A stretch of 64,000 nucleotides of DNA from Pyropia yezoensis. Lineage: Eukaryota > Rhodophyta > Bangiophyceae > Bangiales > Bangiaceae. This document shows, in pieces, positions 8,313-18,868 of the stretch. Under the pieces are notes generated by a model. It saw nothing but the letters and a program-made list of their open reading frames with translations, was not told the DNA's origin and did not search any database. A program made the translations under genes and the position numbers. How positions within the stretch are numbered: position 1 is the first letter of the stretch; each line of letters starts with the position of its first letter. The DNA lies in NCBI GenBank assembly GCA_009829735.1, contig CM020618.1:40043030-40107029 (forward strand). Reading direction: 5' to 3'.

Positions 8313-10483
8313 GCCCTTGGTAGGGTGCTGTCCGCCGGGACATCCGGCTGAGGAGGTGCCCCCTCGACGGCCAGTACTCCACCTGGAGCTGGCTGCCTAC
8401 CCGGTGCGGGTCCGGGTGCAAGGGCGGGATACCCCCCGGTGGATGCCTTGCGTTGCGCCGCTGCCCGTCGAGACTCCTCGGGGATGAGTGGGCAGGAAGA
8501 CACCCAGTGCTGGGGATCCCCACACAACATACACCCGGACGTGCCGGTCCCCCCTTGAGTTCGCATCGGGGTAGCCCCGTAGCTACGGTTGCCTCCCTCG
8601 GGCGCCCGAGTGCCTGCTCCCTGGTAGGCCTTGGGTCCTTGGGTCAACCGGAACATGGACTCCCCCAACCGGTTGGGTCGGCCCGCAATCTGCGGAGGGG
8701 CCTCCGTGCGCACCGCCCATGTTGGCAAGGGTTGGTGAGGGTTACCCGTCACCGGGGAGTACCCCGTAGTCCGCACATACGGGACGCGCCGTCCCGTTCC
8801 TTCGTTGACCTGGAACTGGGTTCCAGCCGGGGCGATGTACGCTACCGTACCATGTTCATCAATCACCGGCGTCGCCGGTAGCAACAGGTGGCCCTGTTGG
8901 TCGACTAGAGGGTCATCCTCACCAATAGGGGTATGTTCGGTCGCCACCACTACTGGCGCGGCCTTACGTTCCACCTTCTCTTGCCTCGGTACCGGGGTAA
9001 GACTGGGCTTGCCTCCCTCACCCTTGGGCTTCGGGGCCAAGGCACACTCCGGGTGTAGAACCCGGTAGGCGTCCCCTAGGGACTTGCACATATGCATCAG
9101 TCGACTGAAGTTCGTCCGTGCCGTGTTGGCGCCCCGTGCGGATATCCGCACGTAGTTGGGTACTCCTGCGAACAGGATGGCCCGTAGCTCCCCTTCTCCG
9201 AGGAGCTTCCCCAGCTCGTAGTCGAGCTCTTGGATCCGGCGTCCAAACATCTCCTCATCCTCCCAGGACTGGGCGGTGGCAGTGCGAAGGGCCCGATAGT
9301 GGTCCTCGCACTTGTCCTCACTGAGGTAGCTGCTCAGCAGCTCCTTCAATATCCCACGGTAATCCATGGGGGTGGCCGCGACCCTCATTCCCGGCATCGG
9401 GGATGCCTGGCGAAGAATGCCTCGCACCCGTTCATCAACAAAGAACGGGAGGATCTCCAGGGCCAGCCCCTCGTTAACGAGCGCCTTGTCTGCGGCTGCC
9501 TTGAGGCTAGTCAAGAAGCCGATGACTGCCAACGGGCGTCCGTTGGGGCCCCCGAACATAGGGACTCCCTTCATAAGGGTCTGCATAGAGCAGATCGCCC
9601 GATGCGACGTAGTACGCATCGATTCCGATACGGTGGTAGAGCGGTCCTCCAAACGATAACGTTCCGGAGTAAGAACCGACCGGAGGACCTCGTTGAAGAT
9701 CTCCGTGTCAGCGTCCTGGATATCCAGTCGCTTAGCCAGTTGATGAGCGAACTCATCGGACTCCATCCGCTTCAGTAGGCTCGCAGTTATTTGCGCGGTC
9801 ATAGCTTCCACCACTGAAGATGGTACTTCAGGCGTCGGCACCTCGGGAACCCGAGTTGCCTGGCCTCCTTCGTCGTGGGGGTACTGCGAGAGGGTACCCC
9901 CTCCCCCAATAACCGACTCTCCCCCGGCGTACGTATCCGCCGGGTCGTGTCCGCGGAGTCCGCTTCGGGTGCTCCGAGCGTATCGCTCCGTGTGACTCCG
10001 TTCCAACTCTGCCGACGAGTCGGACCCATACCCCCTTGTGTCCGGGAGTTGTCCAGGAGTGGCAACCCCGGGATTGACCCTGGTGGACTCCGAAAGTAGT
10101 CCGGCCGGTTCGAACCGTACCGGTGTGGGAGGAACACGACGGGGTCCCGTCGTGTGCCGTGTTGACATCAACACTGCCATTGCGTCCTCCGTCCGATCTT
10201 GACGGGCGTCGAGCCCGGAAAACCGGGCCTCGATGCGGGCCAATGATGCCATCAGGGAATCCCCTGGTGAAGGAGGCGGCGGAGTGAGGTCGGTCGACGA
10301 CATTTGAGGCGGGCCCCCGCCTCCTGCCGTCCGAGCCGTGCCAAACGTCGATCCGGCACCGGAAAGCATTGGCGTCTCAATGTTATCGATCGGGTTCCCG
10401 ATCCCGGTTCCCGTAGTCACCTCCGGAGTCGGCGTCGACGCCGATCCGTCATCTTGAACGTTCCCCGTCTCTTGGGTAGACAT
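8300..10483 (-). CDS. gag: Gag polyprotein, retrotransposon 1
   Basis: A structural protein of about 727 residues that would form the virus-like particle and package element RNA. The ATG at 10483 is preferred over an in-frame GTG at 10489. The N-terminal third is Thr/Gly/Pro-rich and probably disordered. The middle part (MESDEFAHQLAKRL onward) has the helical character of a Ty3/gypsy capsid. A single CCHC zinc knuckle near the C-terminus, CMLCGDPQHWVSSC, fits C-x2-C-x4-H-x4-C and would bind RNA. The ORF ends AGNE-stop, and the codons for G and N are the frameshift site into pol. The C-terminal region after the knuckle is Pro-rich. Confidence 0.94.
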   Translation of the reverse strand: MSTQETGNVQDDGSASTPTPEVTTGTGIGNPIDNIETPMLSGAGSTFGTARTAGGGGPPQMSSTDLTPPPPSPGDSLMASLARIEARFSGLDARQDRTEDAMAVLMSTRHTTGPRRVPPTPVRFEPAGLLSESTRVNPGVATPGQLPDTRGYGSDSSAELERSHTERYARSTRSGLRGHDPADTYAGGESVIGGGGTLSQYPHDEGGQATRVPEVPTPEVPSSVVEAMTAQITASLLKRMESDEFAHQLAKRLDIQDADTEIFNEVLRSVLTPERYRLEDRSTTVSESMRTTSHRAICSMQTLMKGVPMFGGPNGRPLAVIGFLTSLKAAADKALVNEGLALEILPFFVDERVRGILRQASPMPGMRVAATPMDYRGILKELLSSYLSEDKCEDHYRALRTATAQSWEDEEMFGRRIQELDYELGKLLGEGELRAILFAGVPNYVRISARGANTARTNFSRLMHMCKSLGDAYRVLHPECALAPKPKGEGGKPSLTPVPRQEKVERKAAPVVVATEHTPIGEDDPLVDQQGHLLLPATPVIDEHGTVAYIAPAGTQFQVNEGTGRRVPYVRTTGYSPVTGNPHQPLPTWAVRTEAPPQIAGRPNRLGESMFRLTQGPKAYQGAGTRAPEGGNRSYGATPMRTQGGTGTSGCMLCGDPQHWVSSCPLIPEESRRAAAQRKASTGGYPALAPGPAPGRQPAPGGVLAVEGAPPQPDVPADSTLPRAGNE
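8306..8312 (-). promoter_or_regulatory. -1 ribosomal frameshift heptamer, gag-pol 1
   Basis: Minus-strand sequence G GGA AAC lies in the gag frame two codons before the gag stop (8300-8302). Slipping back one base gives GGG AAA and enters the pol frame, which is open here. This is a canonical X XXY YYZ slippery site, and retrotransposon 2 has the same heptamer at the same distance from its gag stop. I did not identify a downstream stimulatory pseudoknot. Confidence 0.88.
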
Positions 10484-10691
10484 AGTCACAATCCGTCAAC
10501 CGACGCAACGATCACCACGAATACGAGAGCGAGGGGGTAGATTGGGGAGAGTAACAGTAGGTCACAGTCACAGGTAAAAGCTCAACACAATCGATCAGGT
10601 CGCAACACCACGAGTACAAGAAAAGGACCGGATCCCTATCCGTGTGCCAGGGCCGAAGACGGCGTCACCACAAGGGTGACGGAAACCCGAC
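10484..10691 (-). other. 5' leader of retrotransposon 1
   Basis: About 208 bp between the primer-binding site and the gag ATG. It contains no frame of its own and is expected to be the packaged RNA leader. Confidence 0.6.
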
Positions 10692-10707
10692 CCCCGCTGC
10701 TCCACCA
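10692..10707 (-). promoter_or_regulatory. Primer-binding site, retrotransposon 1
   Basis: On the minus strand TGGTGGAGCAGCGGGG starts one base after the 5' LTR. The TGG start pairs with the CCA end of a tRNA. Retrotransposon 2 shares the first 12 bases. It does not match the initiator-methionine primer sequence common in plant elements, and I cannot name the tRNA. Confidence 0.75.
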
Positions 10708-10708
10708 A

Positions 10709-11070
10709 TGTAGCACAATAGGAATCCGTCGCACGTCCACTCTCAGGGAACACTCACCAAGGGGGATCGGCACCAACGTCACCGGGAGGCCAAGGTTGCT
10801 GTCCTTGGAGCGCAAGCCACGGGACCAAGATGGGAGCCCAAATGGGAGGGGTTTGTTGTTCTACCTTGGCCGGCGGTGGATTCGCCACCGGCCCCCTCGT
10901 TATAAACCCTCGGAGACACTACTAACTACCCTCCACCCCAAGATGCAAGTCCCTCTGGTCATACGTAACTTATAGATACCGTGACCAGCTCGGACTCTCA
11001 AATTGAAGTTAAGGATTAGAAGTAGCCCCCCTAATATTAGGGTCACAATACGGACAACCATATTGCTACA
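10709..11070 (-). repeat. 5' LTR of retrotransposon 1
   Basis: This 362-bp copy is identical, as read, to 279-640. In sense orientation it should drive the genomic transcript. A CGGTGG/CCACCG stem-loop lies within it. Confidence 0.96.
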
Positions 11071-11313
11071 CCTCTCCACACCTCTCACCGACCGACCATG
11101 CCTGGGGAGGCCCAACCTGGCGGCGGCGCGGCCGGCAGGCCACATTCCCCGCCGGATGGGGGCGTGGAGCGGGCGGCTGGTCAACCAAGAGCGCCCGCAA
11201 TTGCGGATGTGCCACCGGGCGGTCCCATGTACGTGTACGGTTGACAGACGTCGCCTGGTCGTGCTTTTTGTCGGCCAGCAGTGGTCGTCGGCGGCGGGTC
11301 TCGCAGCTCAGGC

Positions 11314-12415
11314 ATGCCTCGTCGCGCCCCGCGCCACAAGGCCGCCAAGGCCCGCGTGGCCGTTGCGCGCGATGTGGACCCAGATGTACTCCTCGCCGTT
11401 TTTGACGTTGCCTGTGATGCTGTGGCGTCTTTTCGGCGCCTGGCAGTCGAGGCCCATGGTCATGCGCTTGCCGACGGCGGACCAGGCCCAGCCAGGAACA
11501 GGCGCAAGGTCGAGCTGAGGAACCCGGGACGGTACCAGCTTTCGACCGCCATCCAGGATGCACTGCTAGCATTCCTGAAGCGCGCGTCCTTGACGCCTCG
11601 GAAGCGCGCGTCCTCGACGCCCCGGAAGCGCGCGTCATCAGAATCGACCAAGGGGGCAGGCGAGAGCGAGAGCGACCCCGACGCCGCGGAGTCCGCTGCA
11701 TCGGGTGGGGGATCGGGTGCCATGACGGTGCAGCCGCCCCCACGATCTGCCACCGTCGTCGACGTCGCGGAGAATGAGGAAGCCGGTGGGGCGGGCCCTG
11801 TACACGACGACGCGCCCCTCTCGAGCAACGAGGAAGCCCTAACGCGAATTGGGTTTTTCGTGCTGGACACCGGGGCTGGCAGTCCCCCCGAACAAGGTGG
11901 CCAAGCGGACACCTTGACCAAGAGACAGCTGCTCCGTCGCAGACGCTCGGACGCGCGCCGTGGGGCGATGGAGGACCTCAACCGTCGGGTGGCAGAGGAA
12001 GCCGCTAAGGTGAAGCACCTTCTTCACATGGCCAATAACTTGACCGCGCTGCTGCGTACTGCCGTGCCCGACGTGGCGTCCACCGGCGGCGGACCATCCA
12101 CGGATGTTGGGCCTGTGCGCGTGTCCCGGGAGTCGGACCCCACTACACCTGACCACGGCGGCGCTGGATTTGGCTGCCCTTCTGACGGACGACCTGCTCG
12201 CATCGTCACGGAAAATGCAAGCCGTGTCCGACAAGTTGGCGGCAGTGACGCGCGCGAACGAGGACCTCACCGCTACACTCACACAGGCACCCAAGGGATC
12301 CCAGTCCGACATCGACTCCCTTCAGGGGGTCGATACGTCGGGCGGGTTTGGGGATGGGGCGGGTGGGGTGGGGGGTTCGAACGAGGTGGGGGGGTTGGAG
12401 CCGGACGGCCCTTGA
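11314..12415 (+). CDS. Hypothetical basic/coiled-coil protein, frame change inside
   Basis: I do not recognise this protein. The first ATG in frame (11314) opens a Lys/Arg-rich start, a Ser/Arg-rich middle with three KRASS-type repeats, an acidic stretch, and then a heptad-rich segment (residues ~220-250, DLNRRVAEEAAKVKHLL). That frame loses coding character after about 12090. The neighbouring plus frame resumes similar coiled-coil sequence (LAALLTDDLLASSRKMQ) from about 12140 to a stop at 12415. A short intron or a 1-2 base indel near 12090-12150 could join them. The gene converges on the methyltransferase-SET gene. Retrotransposon 1 sits about 240 bp upstream, probably in its promoter. A DNA-binding partner protein is possible but not shown. 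Confidence 0.45.
11577..11648 (+). repeat. Three 24-bp in-frame tandem repeats
   Basis: Units at 11577-11600, 11601-11624 and 11625-11648 each start GAAGCGCGCGTC. They encode Lys-Arg-Ala-Ser-type octapeptides in the hypothetical coiled-coil protein. The third unit is diverged in its second half. Confidence 0.85.
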
Positions 12416-12749
12416 TGAGGGGCTCAGCCGCCGGCTCTCGTCAGCTATGTCATGTCTCTCTGCATTTTGCTTTGCAGCGTGGCTTCTCTTCGTAGCTTTC
12501 CATGCGTGTGCGTGGCTCGTGTACACATGGTATGCCCACCCACCTGCCTATGCAAAATTGTGGGGCGGCGAGCAGTCCAGTAGCATACCCGCCCCGCCAT
12601 TGCCATTTCATCAGTGGCCCTCGGCGCGAAGGCCACCATTAACCGGCCTTGCCAAAGTCTCCATTCGTGAACAGTACCGGCTGTGCGTCATCGACATTGG
12701 CCACGACAACCACAGCCCCCTCCGACACAGCGTCCTCCGCCAGCCCCGC
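12416..12749. other. Convergent intergenic spacer
   Basis: This lies between the stop of the plus-strand ORF and the end of the SET reading frame. A plus-strand ATG at 12446 opens a hydrophobic segment (CLSAFCFAAWLLFVAFHACAW) that could be one membrane helix. Its frame then runs antisense through the SET coding region, so I do not call it a gene. Confidence 0.4.
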
Positions 12750-15637
12750 CTAACAAAACGTGTATGGGGTTGTTCTTGTCTGGCCGCCCAGTGCCATCCG
12801 CGAGCGAAGACGCGCGCACCGCTGCGCGTCGTATTCTGGTCCATAGTCAATCAGGATCTCCTCCCCGGCCTTGATCTTTCTTGTCGTCTCAAGAAAGAGG
12901 GCCCACGGAGAGACGAGCTCCTCGGGACTGGTCACCTGCTCGACACGCTGACACAGGCGGGCGTTGAGGCACCGCTGCTGTGGCAACTGGAAAAGTGGGG
13001 ACGGTGCCGACGGCAGCGGCGACCCGGTATCCACTGCCTGCCCTGATCCAGCAGGGCGGGTGTCAGTGTTTGGTGGCACCTGTGCCTCCTCCTCCTCCAC
13101 CACGTGATTGTACCATTTCAGCCACCGTGTGACCGCCACCGCCCACCGCCACGATGGCTCTCTCCACGGGAGAGAGGGCCCGGTAGTCGTTGACGAATCC
13201 GCCCACACAAAACGGGGCTGGCCTGACCGCCACACCCCGCTCCCGGTGGGTTCGCCAGTCACCGGAACCGCCGCGAATGGGGGCCGCCGCAGCGCGCCAC
13301 TTGTGCTTGTCCACGCGTACCTGCAGCGCACGAGACGTATAGTCGACCTGCGTGGTGCCCAGGACGCCCAAAACGTCTCCCGCGTATGGGGAACTGAGAC
13401 TCTCTCGCACCTTGGAGAGGTCGCAGTACACGAGGGCGCCGTAGAACGGTGCCAATTGCACGCCGGGGAGTACGTCATGCAGCACAAAGACACCAAGACC
13501 AGCGGCACCGCCATCCACGGTCGAGGGAGCCACGGCCAGGCCGAGGGCGGCGGCCTCTGCATTTCGCATTGCAGTAAAGTCCTCTGCTTGCAAGCGACAG
13601 CGCAGCTCTAACGGCCAGCGATCCAGAGCGACACCCCTAAGGCACAGCATGCGTCGGATGGACACGCAGCCCCCCCGGTTGATGCCGCCATCCCACGGCG
13701 TCGCCCACCGCCCTGTGAGCCAGGCGAGCACATTGCTGGATAGAGCCGCATGTGCTGGTTGTCCAGCAGGCACCTGCAAGTCCAGGTGGTACCCAACAGG
13801 CTGGGGGAGGCTGGGGAACGGCGCGGCGTACGACGTCCCGTACGAGTGTGCCGACTGGACCAGGTAGGACTTATTCGACAGGAGGTCGTCTCGCAAGGCC
13901 GCCTCTGCCAACACACGGCATGCCCGCACGATGCGACCGTCTACGTGCTCAGCCAGCCCCCCTTGGAGTACAGCAGAGACGAACGCACGTACAAGGCGGC
14001 CCTTTGACGCGGTAAGACATGCTGCATCCTTGTCGCTCACCAACGCGCGGCGGTACTGGCCCGCCCGCATGGTCAGCGCAGCGACAGCAACCGAGAGAGT
14101 GCCACAAAATGGGTCGGCCACCCACTCCCCCGCGTGGCAGAAGCGAGCGATGAGCTCTTGAAGCAGGGCCACGACCTTTTGCTCGGGGCGCAGAAACGGC
14201 CCAGCCCGCGCAGAAGGATCCCGTAAAACCGCCTCTGCCCGGGGCAGTGCGCGAACATTGTTGATCACATTGGCGGACGCGGCATAGTCTGACGGGACGT
14301 AGCCAAAGCACCGGTAGGAAACCTGGGTGTGGGCATCGCTGGAGGACAGTCCTGTCCGTGTGGCATGGACGACAACCTCGGCCTTGCTCGTCAACACCAC
14401 GGAGCTAAACGTCTGGCCAGCAGAGAAGGCGTGGGGGTCCTTGATCACCAGCAAGGGTACGTCGTCCACAATGAAGGCATGCGTCGAAGCGGGTGCCGCC
14501 CGGTGGGTCGCCGCAGAGCTGCCGCCATCGTCTCGGCGTCGCCGTTTCTTGACCCGCGACGGCGCCGGTGCGGTGGAAGGCCCTTCCCTGTCGTCCCCGT
14601 CGTCGCCAACACGACAGGCACGAAGAGCGTCTGTCCAAGTGGGAAGCTGCTGGTAGGAGCAGAAGATCAGCACGTGGCCGCCGGCTCGCAGTAGGTCACG
14701 GAACAGGTTGGCGGCCACGCGATAGTCGCTGTCTTCGAAAACGTCGTATTCTGCATCCTTGGCACCGCGCTCTCTGCGTGTGTTGTACGGGGGATCGGTG
14801 AGCACCAGCTGCACACGACCCCTGATGGGGCCGTAGCCAGTCCCAGGTGGCCCAATACCATCACGACCCGAACTAGACGAGTCGTGAGTGCTGAGGAGGT
14901 CTTTAAAGTCCACAGCGTGCGTCCAGACAACATCACGCAGCGAGCGCTCGACAACACCTTGCGCTTCCGCCGAGGCCAAACCCTCTTCCGCTGCACGAGC
15001 CTCCGAGGCCGACAGGGCGGCCGCCACCTTTCGTGCTTGGCCATCTCCCAATGCTCCCCCCCCCGGGGCTCTGGCCCGCGCTTGCTGTTTTGGATCAGGT
15101 GCGGCAGCTCCAGCGGGCATGTGCCCTCGGCGGCGACGGGGGTGGAGAGGATGGGGAAAAGTCAGTCGAACAATGGGTCCCGCTGCGGCAAGGAGACTGC
15201 CAGCATAAGCCGAGTCGACCCCGCACCCCGACACTGTCTGCACGTCCTGTGATGTCAGCCACGAAGGGCAAAAGGACGATAGCTGCGCCATCAGCGACAC
15301 GGTTGAGCTGGTGCGCCCCGTCCAGTCCGAGCACTCCGAGCGCACGAGAGCCGGGCATGGTCTCCTTTGGCTTCTGACGGCGTCAGCGCGGCTGTTGCTG
15401 TCATGGCCGCTGCTACCACAAGTGACGCCTCTGACTCTGTCGCGGTTGCTGCTGTCACCACTGCTGCTGTCACCACTGCTGCTGTCGCTGCCGCTGCTGC
15501 TGTCGCTGCCGCTGCTAAGGTCGCTACCGCTGCTATCGCTGCCGCTGCTGCTGCCCCCCCTGCCACTGTCGCTGTTGTCAATGTCGTTGCCACCGCTGAC
15601 CTTGTCGTTGCCTCCGCTCCCCTTATCGTTGCCTCCG

Positions 15638-15688
<51 letters not shown>

Positions 15689-17265
15689 AACCAAGCGGGG
15701 CGCCCATATGATGACTCAGCGTCGTGGACGTCAGAGACGTCAGAGTCTTCCGTCCCGGGTGCGAGGACTCCTTCCCGGTCACACTCTGTGGGATACACGG
15801 CTGTCAACCCTGCTGCGATTGACGTAAGGATTGGCGGAATACCGCCCATTGAGCAATCGGATCGTGGTACCCGATAATGTGCCAGAGACAGGCGGGCAGG
15901 TTGTGGCTTCTCAGGTGGAGGCAGCTGTTGCCCACCCCCACAACCGACACTTCGAGTCAAGCGGCGACGTCGGAGGAGGTTGGAAGACAGGTTCTTGAAT
16001 CGATGCCGTGGCTCACTCGACGGCCGCTCGGCGTACCCATGCACGTCCTTGTTGGCGGTGACAGTGTCGAGGTGCTCTAAAAATATCTTGGCCGCCATAC
16101 GCAACTGTTCGTCCGCTGCAGGTGAGCGCCCCAGTGCTTCAGCGTCCACACTTCCCCGGACAGCACTCGGTACTAGGCCGTGGAACAGATCCCGCAGCTG
16201 AGCCAGGGGAGCCAGTCGCCCAGTGCCCCCACCAACCAGCGCCTCGTACCTGAGCTGCGTTGGGGACCAAAGCACATAGGGTGCCAGCATTTCCTCGGCT
16301 GATGCAAAGCGAGACTGGCGGGCGAGCGCATCTCATGCCCGGACGAGGGCGCGGACGGAGCGCGCGACAACACCAGACACGGTGCGCACACACACGTGCG
16401 CTCCCCTTTTTACCTTGCACGTATCGGTGTGCCGCTGTCCGCACAACGACTCCCTTGTAAGGTGAATGACGCGCGACAGCCAGAGGACTTGTTCAAATGG
16501 CGTCAGGGGAGACGCTCGCTGCCGCCTCGCACCTTCGCGTCGTCGCACGATACGTCGTGAGGACGGGAGGGCGGCGTCGAGGACGTCATTCAGCCACGAC
16601 GGGGCCACGGCAGCGCTGGTTATAGCACAAGAGGACCACAGTGGCAGTCGCAAGACGGTTGGGCCATTGGAAGCGACCCGCGCTCCGGGAGTAGTTGGTC
16701 CAGGGAGTGGGTGACACCCACGGGCCCGACCAAGGGCGTCCGCCAGGACAGCCAGCTCCTCGGTGCATCCCGTCCATGCCAGCAAAACTTGCCATGTACG
16801 ATAGTCGGCCATCCGTGGTGGCCAGCTCGTGTAGGAAAGCCCGATATCCTCGACGCCGCGTGCATGAGACGTGGCGGCCCTCTCGGATGCGCGACACAGG
16901 TCAGTGCTACGAAAGTGTAGCAACATACTAACCGCTGCCGACAACTGTGCTAAAGCGGGGGACCGCAGACATTCAACATGGTCGTGTGTGATGCCGTTGG
17001 TGCCGTCAGCCGTGGCCACCCAGTCGCAGACTTCTGCCCAGGAACTGCGAACGGCCCCGCGTCGCTGGCCAATAGATCCTTCCGCAGCCCCCGTCGCCAC
17101 CAAGGAACATAGACACGCGTCGCGTAAGCGCCCGACGGCTACCAGCATGCGCCCAGGCAACCGGTTCATATAATGGACGGCATCATCATCACCCGAGGCT
17201 GCTCCGGTGATACATTCGGCAAGAGTCGAAAGGGTATCACCTACGGTGCGAGGAGGGCGAGACAT
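12750..17265 (-). CDS. DNA (N4/N6) methyltransferase-SET domain fusion, interrupted
   Basis: A large multidomain protein, coded as 17265-16333, 16332-13063 and then a shifted frame to 12750. The first ATG is at 17265. The N-terminal ~310 residues are unrecognised. An in-frame TGA at 16333-16335 could lie inside a 99-nt GT-AG intron (16413 down to 16315, phase 0). A poly-Ser/Asp/Gly linker follows. Next comes a beta-class DNA methyltransferase: the catalytic motif TDPPYN (14785-14796) precedes the AdoMet motif DPFCGT (near 14105). The last part is a SET domain: GVFVLHDVLPG and GFVNDY in one frame, then TRKIKAGEEILIDYGPEY in the next frame (12750-13090). Joining these needs a frame change in the GGA-rich tract near 13090 or a short intron. 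If expressed it could write both DNA and histone or protein methyl marks; damage is an equally good reading. Confidence 0.7.
15641..15688. repeat. (CTG)16 trinucleotide repeat in coding sequence
   Basis: Sixteen uninterrupted CTG units on the plus strand, read as AGC on the minus strand, encode the poly-Ser run in the methyltransferase-SET protein. It is flanked by further Ser/Gly/Asp-rich imperfect repeats (15400-15640). Length polymorphism is likely. Confidence 0.95.
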
Positions 17266-18868
17266 GGGGGGACCGCCAAGAAGGGCGAGTCCGCCGTCAC
17301 AGGCTGCCAGTGGGGTAGCAGGTGACGGAGTACGTGCTTGGCAGCCACGGTCGGGAGAGGACGCCGATTGGGGCCAGCCAGTGAGCAGAAACGTGTATAC
17401 CGCCACCCGCGTCCACTTCGGACTGTCAGCAAACTTGGTGGGTGCTACGAAATACGTACTCCAGGCTCCCAGAGCCGAAAGTATGTGTCAGCCGATTCCA
17501 CTTTCTCAGCTCGCTCCAAAACCACTATCCGTATGGCACCAGTTTACAACCACTATCTCTGTAGCTCTGGCGGAAGAGCCCCCCCTCGTCTGCTTCCCCC
17601 CTCTTGCTATTATCCCCTCTTGTGCAACGGCCGTCGATATGGCGGCGTCCGTCGGGCGCACCACTTGATTTTGTACTGGCGGTGCGCAGAAGGGAGGGGG
17701 GGGATCGTCTGGAGGGTCCTCTAGCACCCTTTTATATTTTTTGTTCAGGAAAGGGAGGTGGGCGGCGCCAGCCCGCCCACGTGACGGGAGGGGGGGGGGG
17801 GGGGATCATTGTTGTCCTCTCGTGGGGGTGACCCGAGAACCCCCCTCGTACAGATGCTGCTGTCACCCCCCGTCAAAGAGACGGCGGTCACCGCGTCGGG
17901 GGGGTACCGCTACCGCAAGCAAGCGGAAGAATGGGAGAGGGTCGCTCCAGCCGCCGCATCGCGAGAAGCGGGGAGGGGTGTGAGCCTCCGCCGACACGGT
18001 TGACCCCCCCAGAAGTACTCAACCGCCCGCTTCTCGTCAACCAATGGGCCCATGAAAACGGACGAGACACCGCTGGAGAGCCGCTGACCTGGCGCGTCTG
18101 TCCGTGTGCACCAAGACACGCCACGAAGTTCTATGGCCGAACAGTGGCAGCTGGAAGTGCGGAGGAGGGGGCTTTCGGGGGGTGCGAAAGCACCCCCTTT
18201 ATGAAAGCACTGCAGGACAGCCTCTCACAGTGGGTGTAATCTGGTGCCTCCCTCGTGGCGTGGCGACGCCCAGGGGCCCTGTCCATAGTGGTTTTCGACA
18301 TATCCTTCTGGCACCAGTTTACAACCAAACACACGGGCCTGGGGGCCATGATCACCCCGGTGAGTGGAGCAGGCGCTCCTGACACAGCAGTCACTACTGC
18401 CAGCCGTCTGTGCCCTGGCACCGTGACCCTGACCCGTGGTCCTGTCGTGGCAGAGCGCAAGGCAATCGGCTGCCCGGCTGCCATTACGGCCGTTCTGGCC
18501 CACCTCCGCTCGTGACGAGAGCAAAAAAAAAGAAGCTACAACAGAGCGGTGGCAGGGGGAAGAAGGGGATGGGGGGGGGGGGGGACACCCACCCATTCCA
18601 CTGTTCTCAGCAGCCCACTGAGGGCGCGTGGTGATACACGGCCAGATCTGAGAAGGCCTGCCACGAGAGAGCCACGGAGTGTCGCGTGGAGCGGCAACGC
18701 ACGCGCGAATCGTACGACCGTCAAAATATCCGGAGAGCACAGCAGAAGAAGAAAGAAAGAGAAAGGAAAACAAAGAGTGGAGTGTACAGGCGGACACTGC
18801 CAAGAGACGAGGAACGACGCTCTCAACTTGACCGCCCCCGATTGCACCATTTGGGCTGTCCCATGGCA
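17266..18868. other. Intergenic region with direct repeats and homopolymer tracts
   Basis: This separates the methyltransferase-SET start from the 3' end of the oxygenase gene. No coding frame convinces me. A 19-bp sequence, TGGCACCAGTTTACAACCA, occurs at 17534-17552 and 18309-18327; upstream similarity (TATCCNTN) extends it to about 27 bp. Long G runs lie near 17789-17805 and 18569-18584. The region must hold the promoter of the methyltransferase-SET gene. Confidence 0.6.

Larger units (their letters stand above)
279..11070 (-). mobile_element. Complete Ty3/gypsy chromovirus (retrotransposon 1)
   Basis: A full-length LTR retrotransposon of 10,792 bp read on the minus strand. It has two LTRs that I read as identical (279-640 and 10709-11070), starting TG and ending CA, flanked by the 5-bp direct repeat CCTCT (274-278 and 11071-11075). 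In sense order it has the 5' LTR (right), a primer-binding site, gag, pol reached by a -1 frameshift, an antisense ORF, a polypurine tract and the 3' LTR (left). Pol runs protease, reverse transcriptase, RNase H, integrase, chromodomain, the Ty3/gypsy order. Long gag and pol frames are intact and the integrase DDE residues are present. Identical LTRs and an exact target duplication point to a recent and possibly still active insertion. Confidence 0.97.

Noticed and set aside
11281-11313. GTG start 11 codons upstream of the ATG at 11314
   Set aside because: Non-ATG starts are unlikely in this eukaryotic context; the ATG at 11314 is used. The same reasoning applies at 1169, 10489, 17406, 24943, 36724 and 44622.
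14000-17400. Bacterial restriction-modification operon
   Set aside because: The methyltransferase lies in a eukaryotic-style fusion with SET and low-complexity linkers; there is no restriction subunit or ribosome-binding site.
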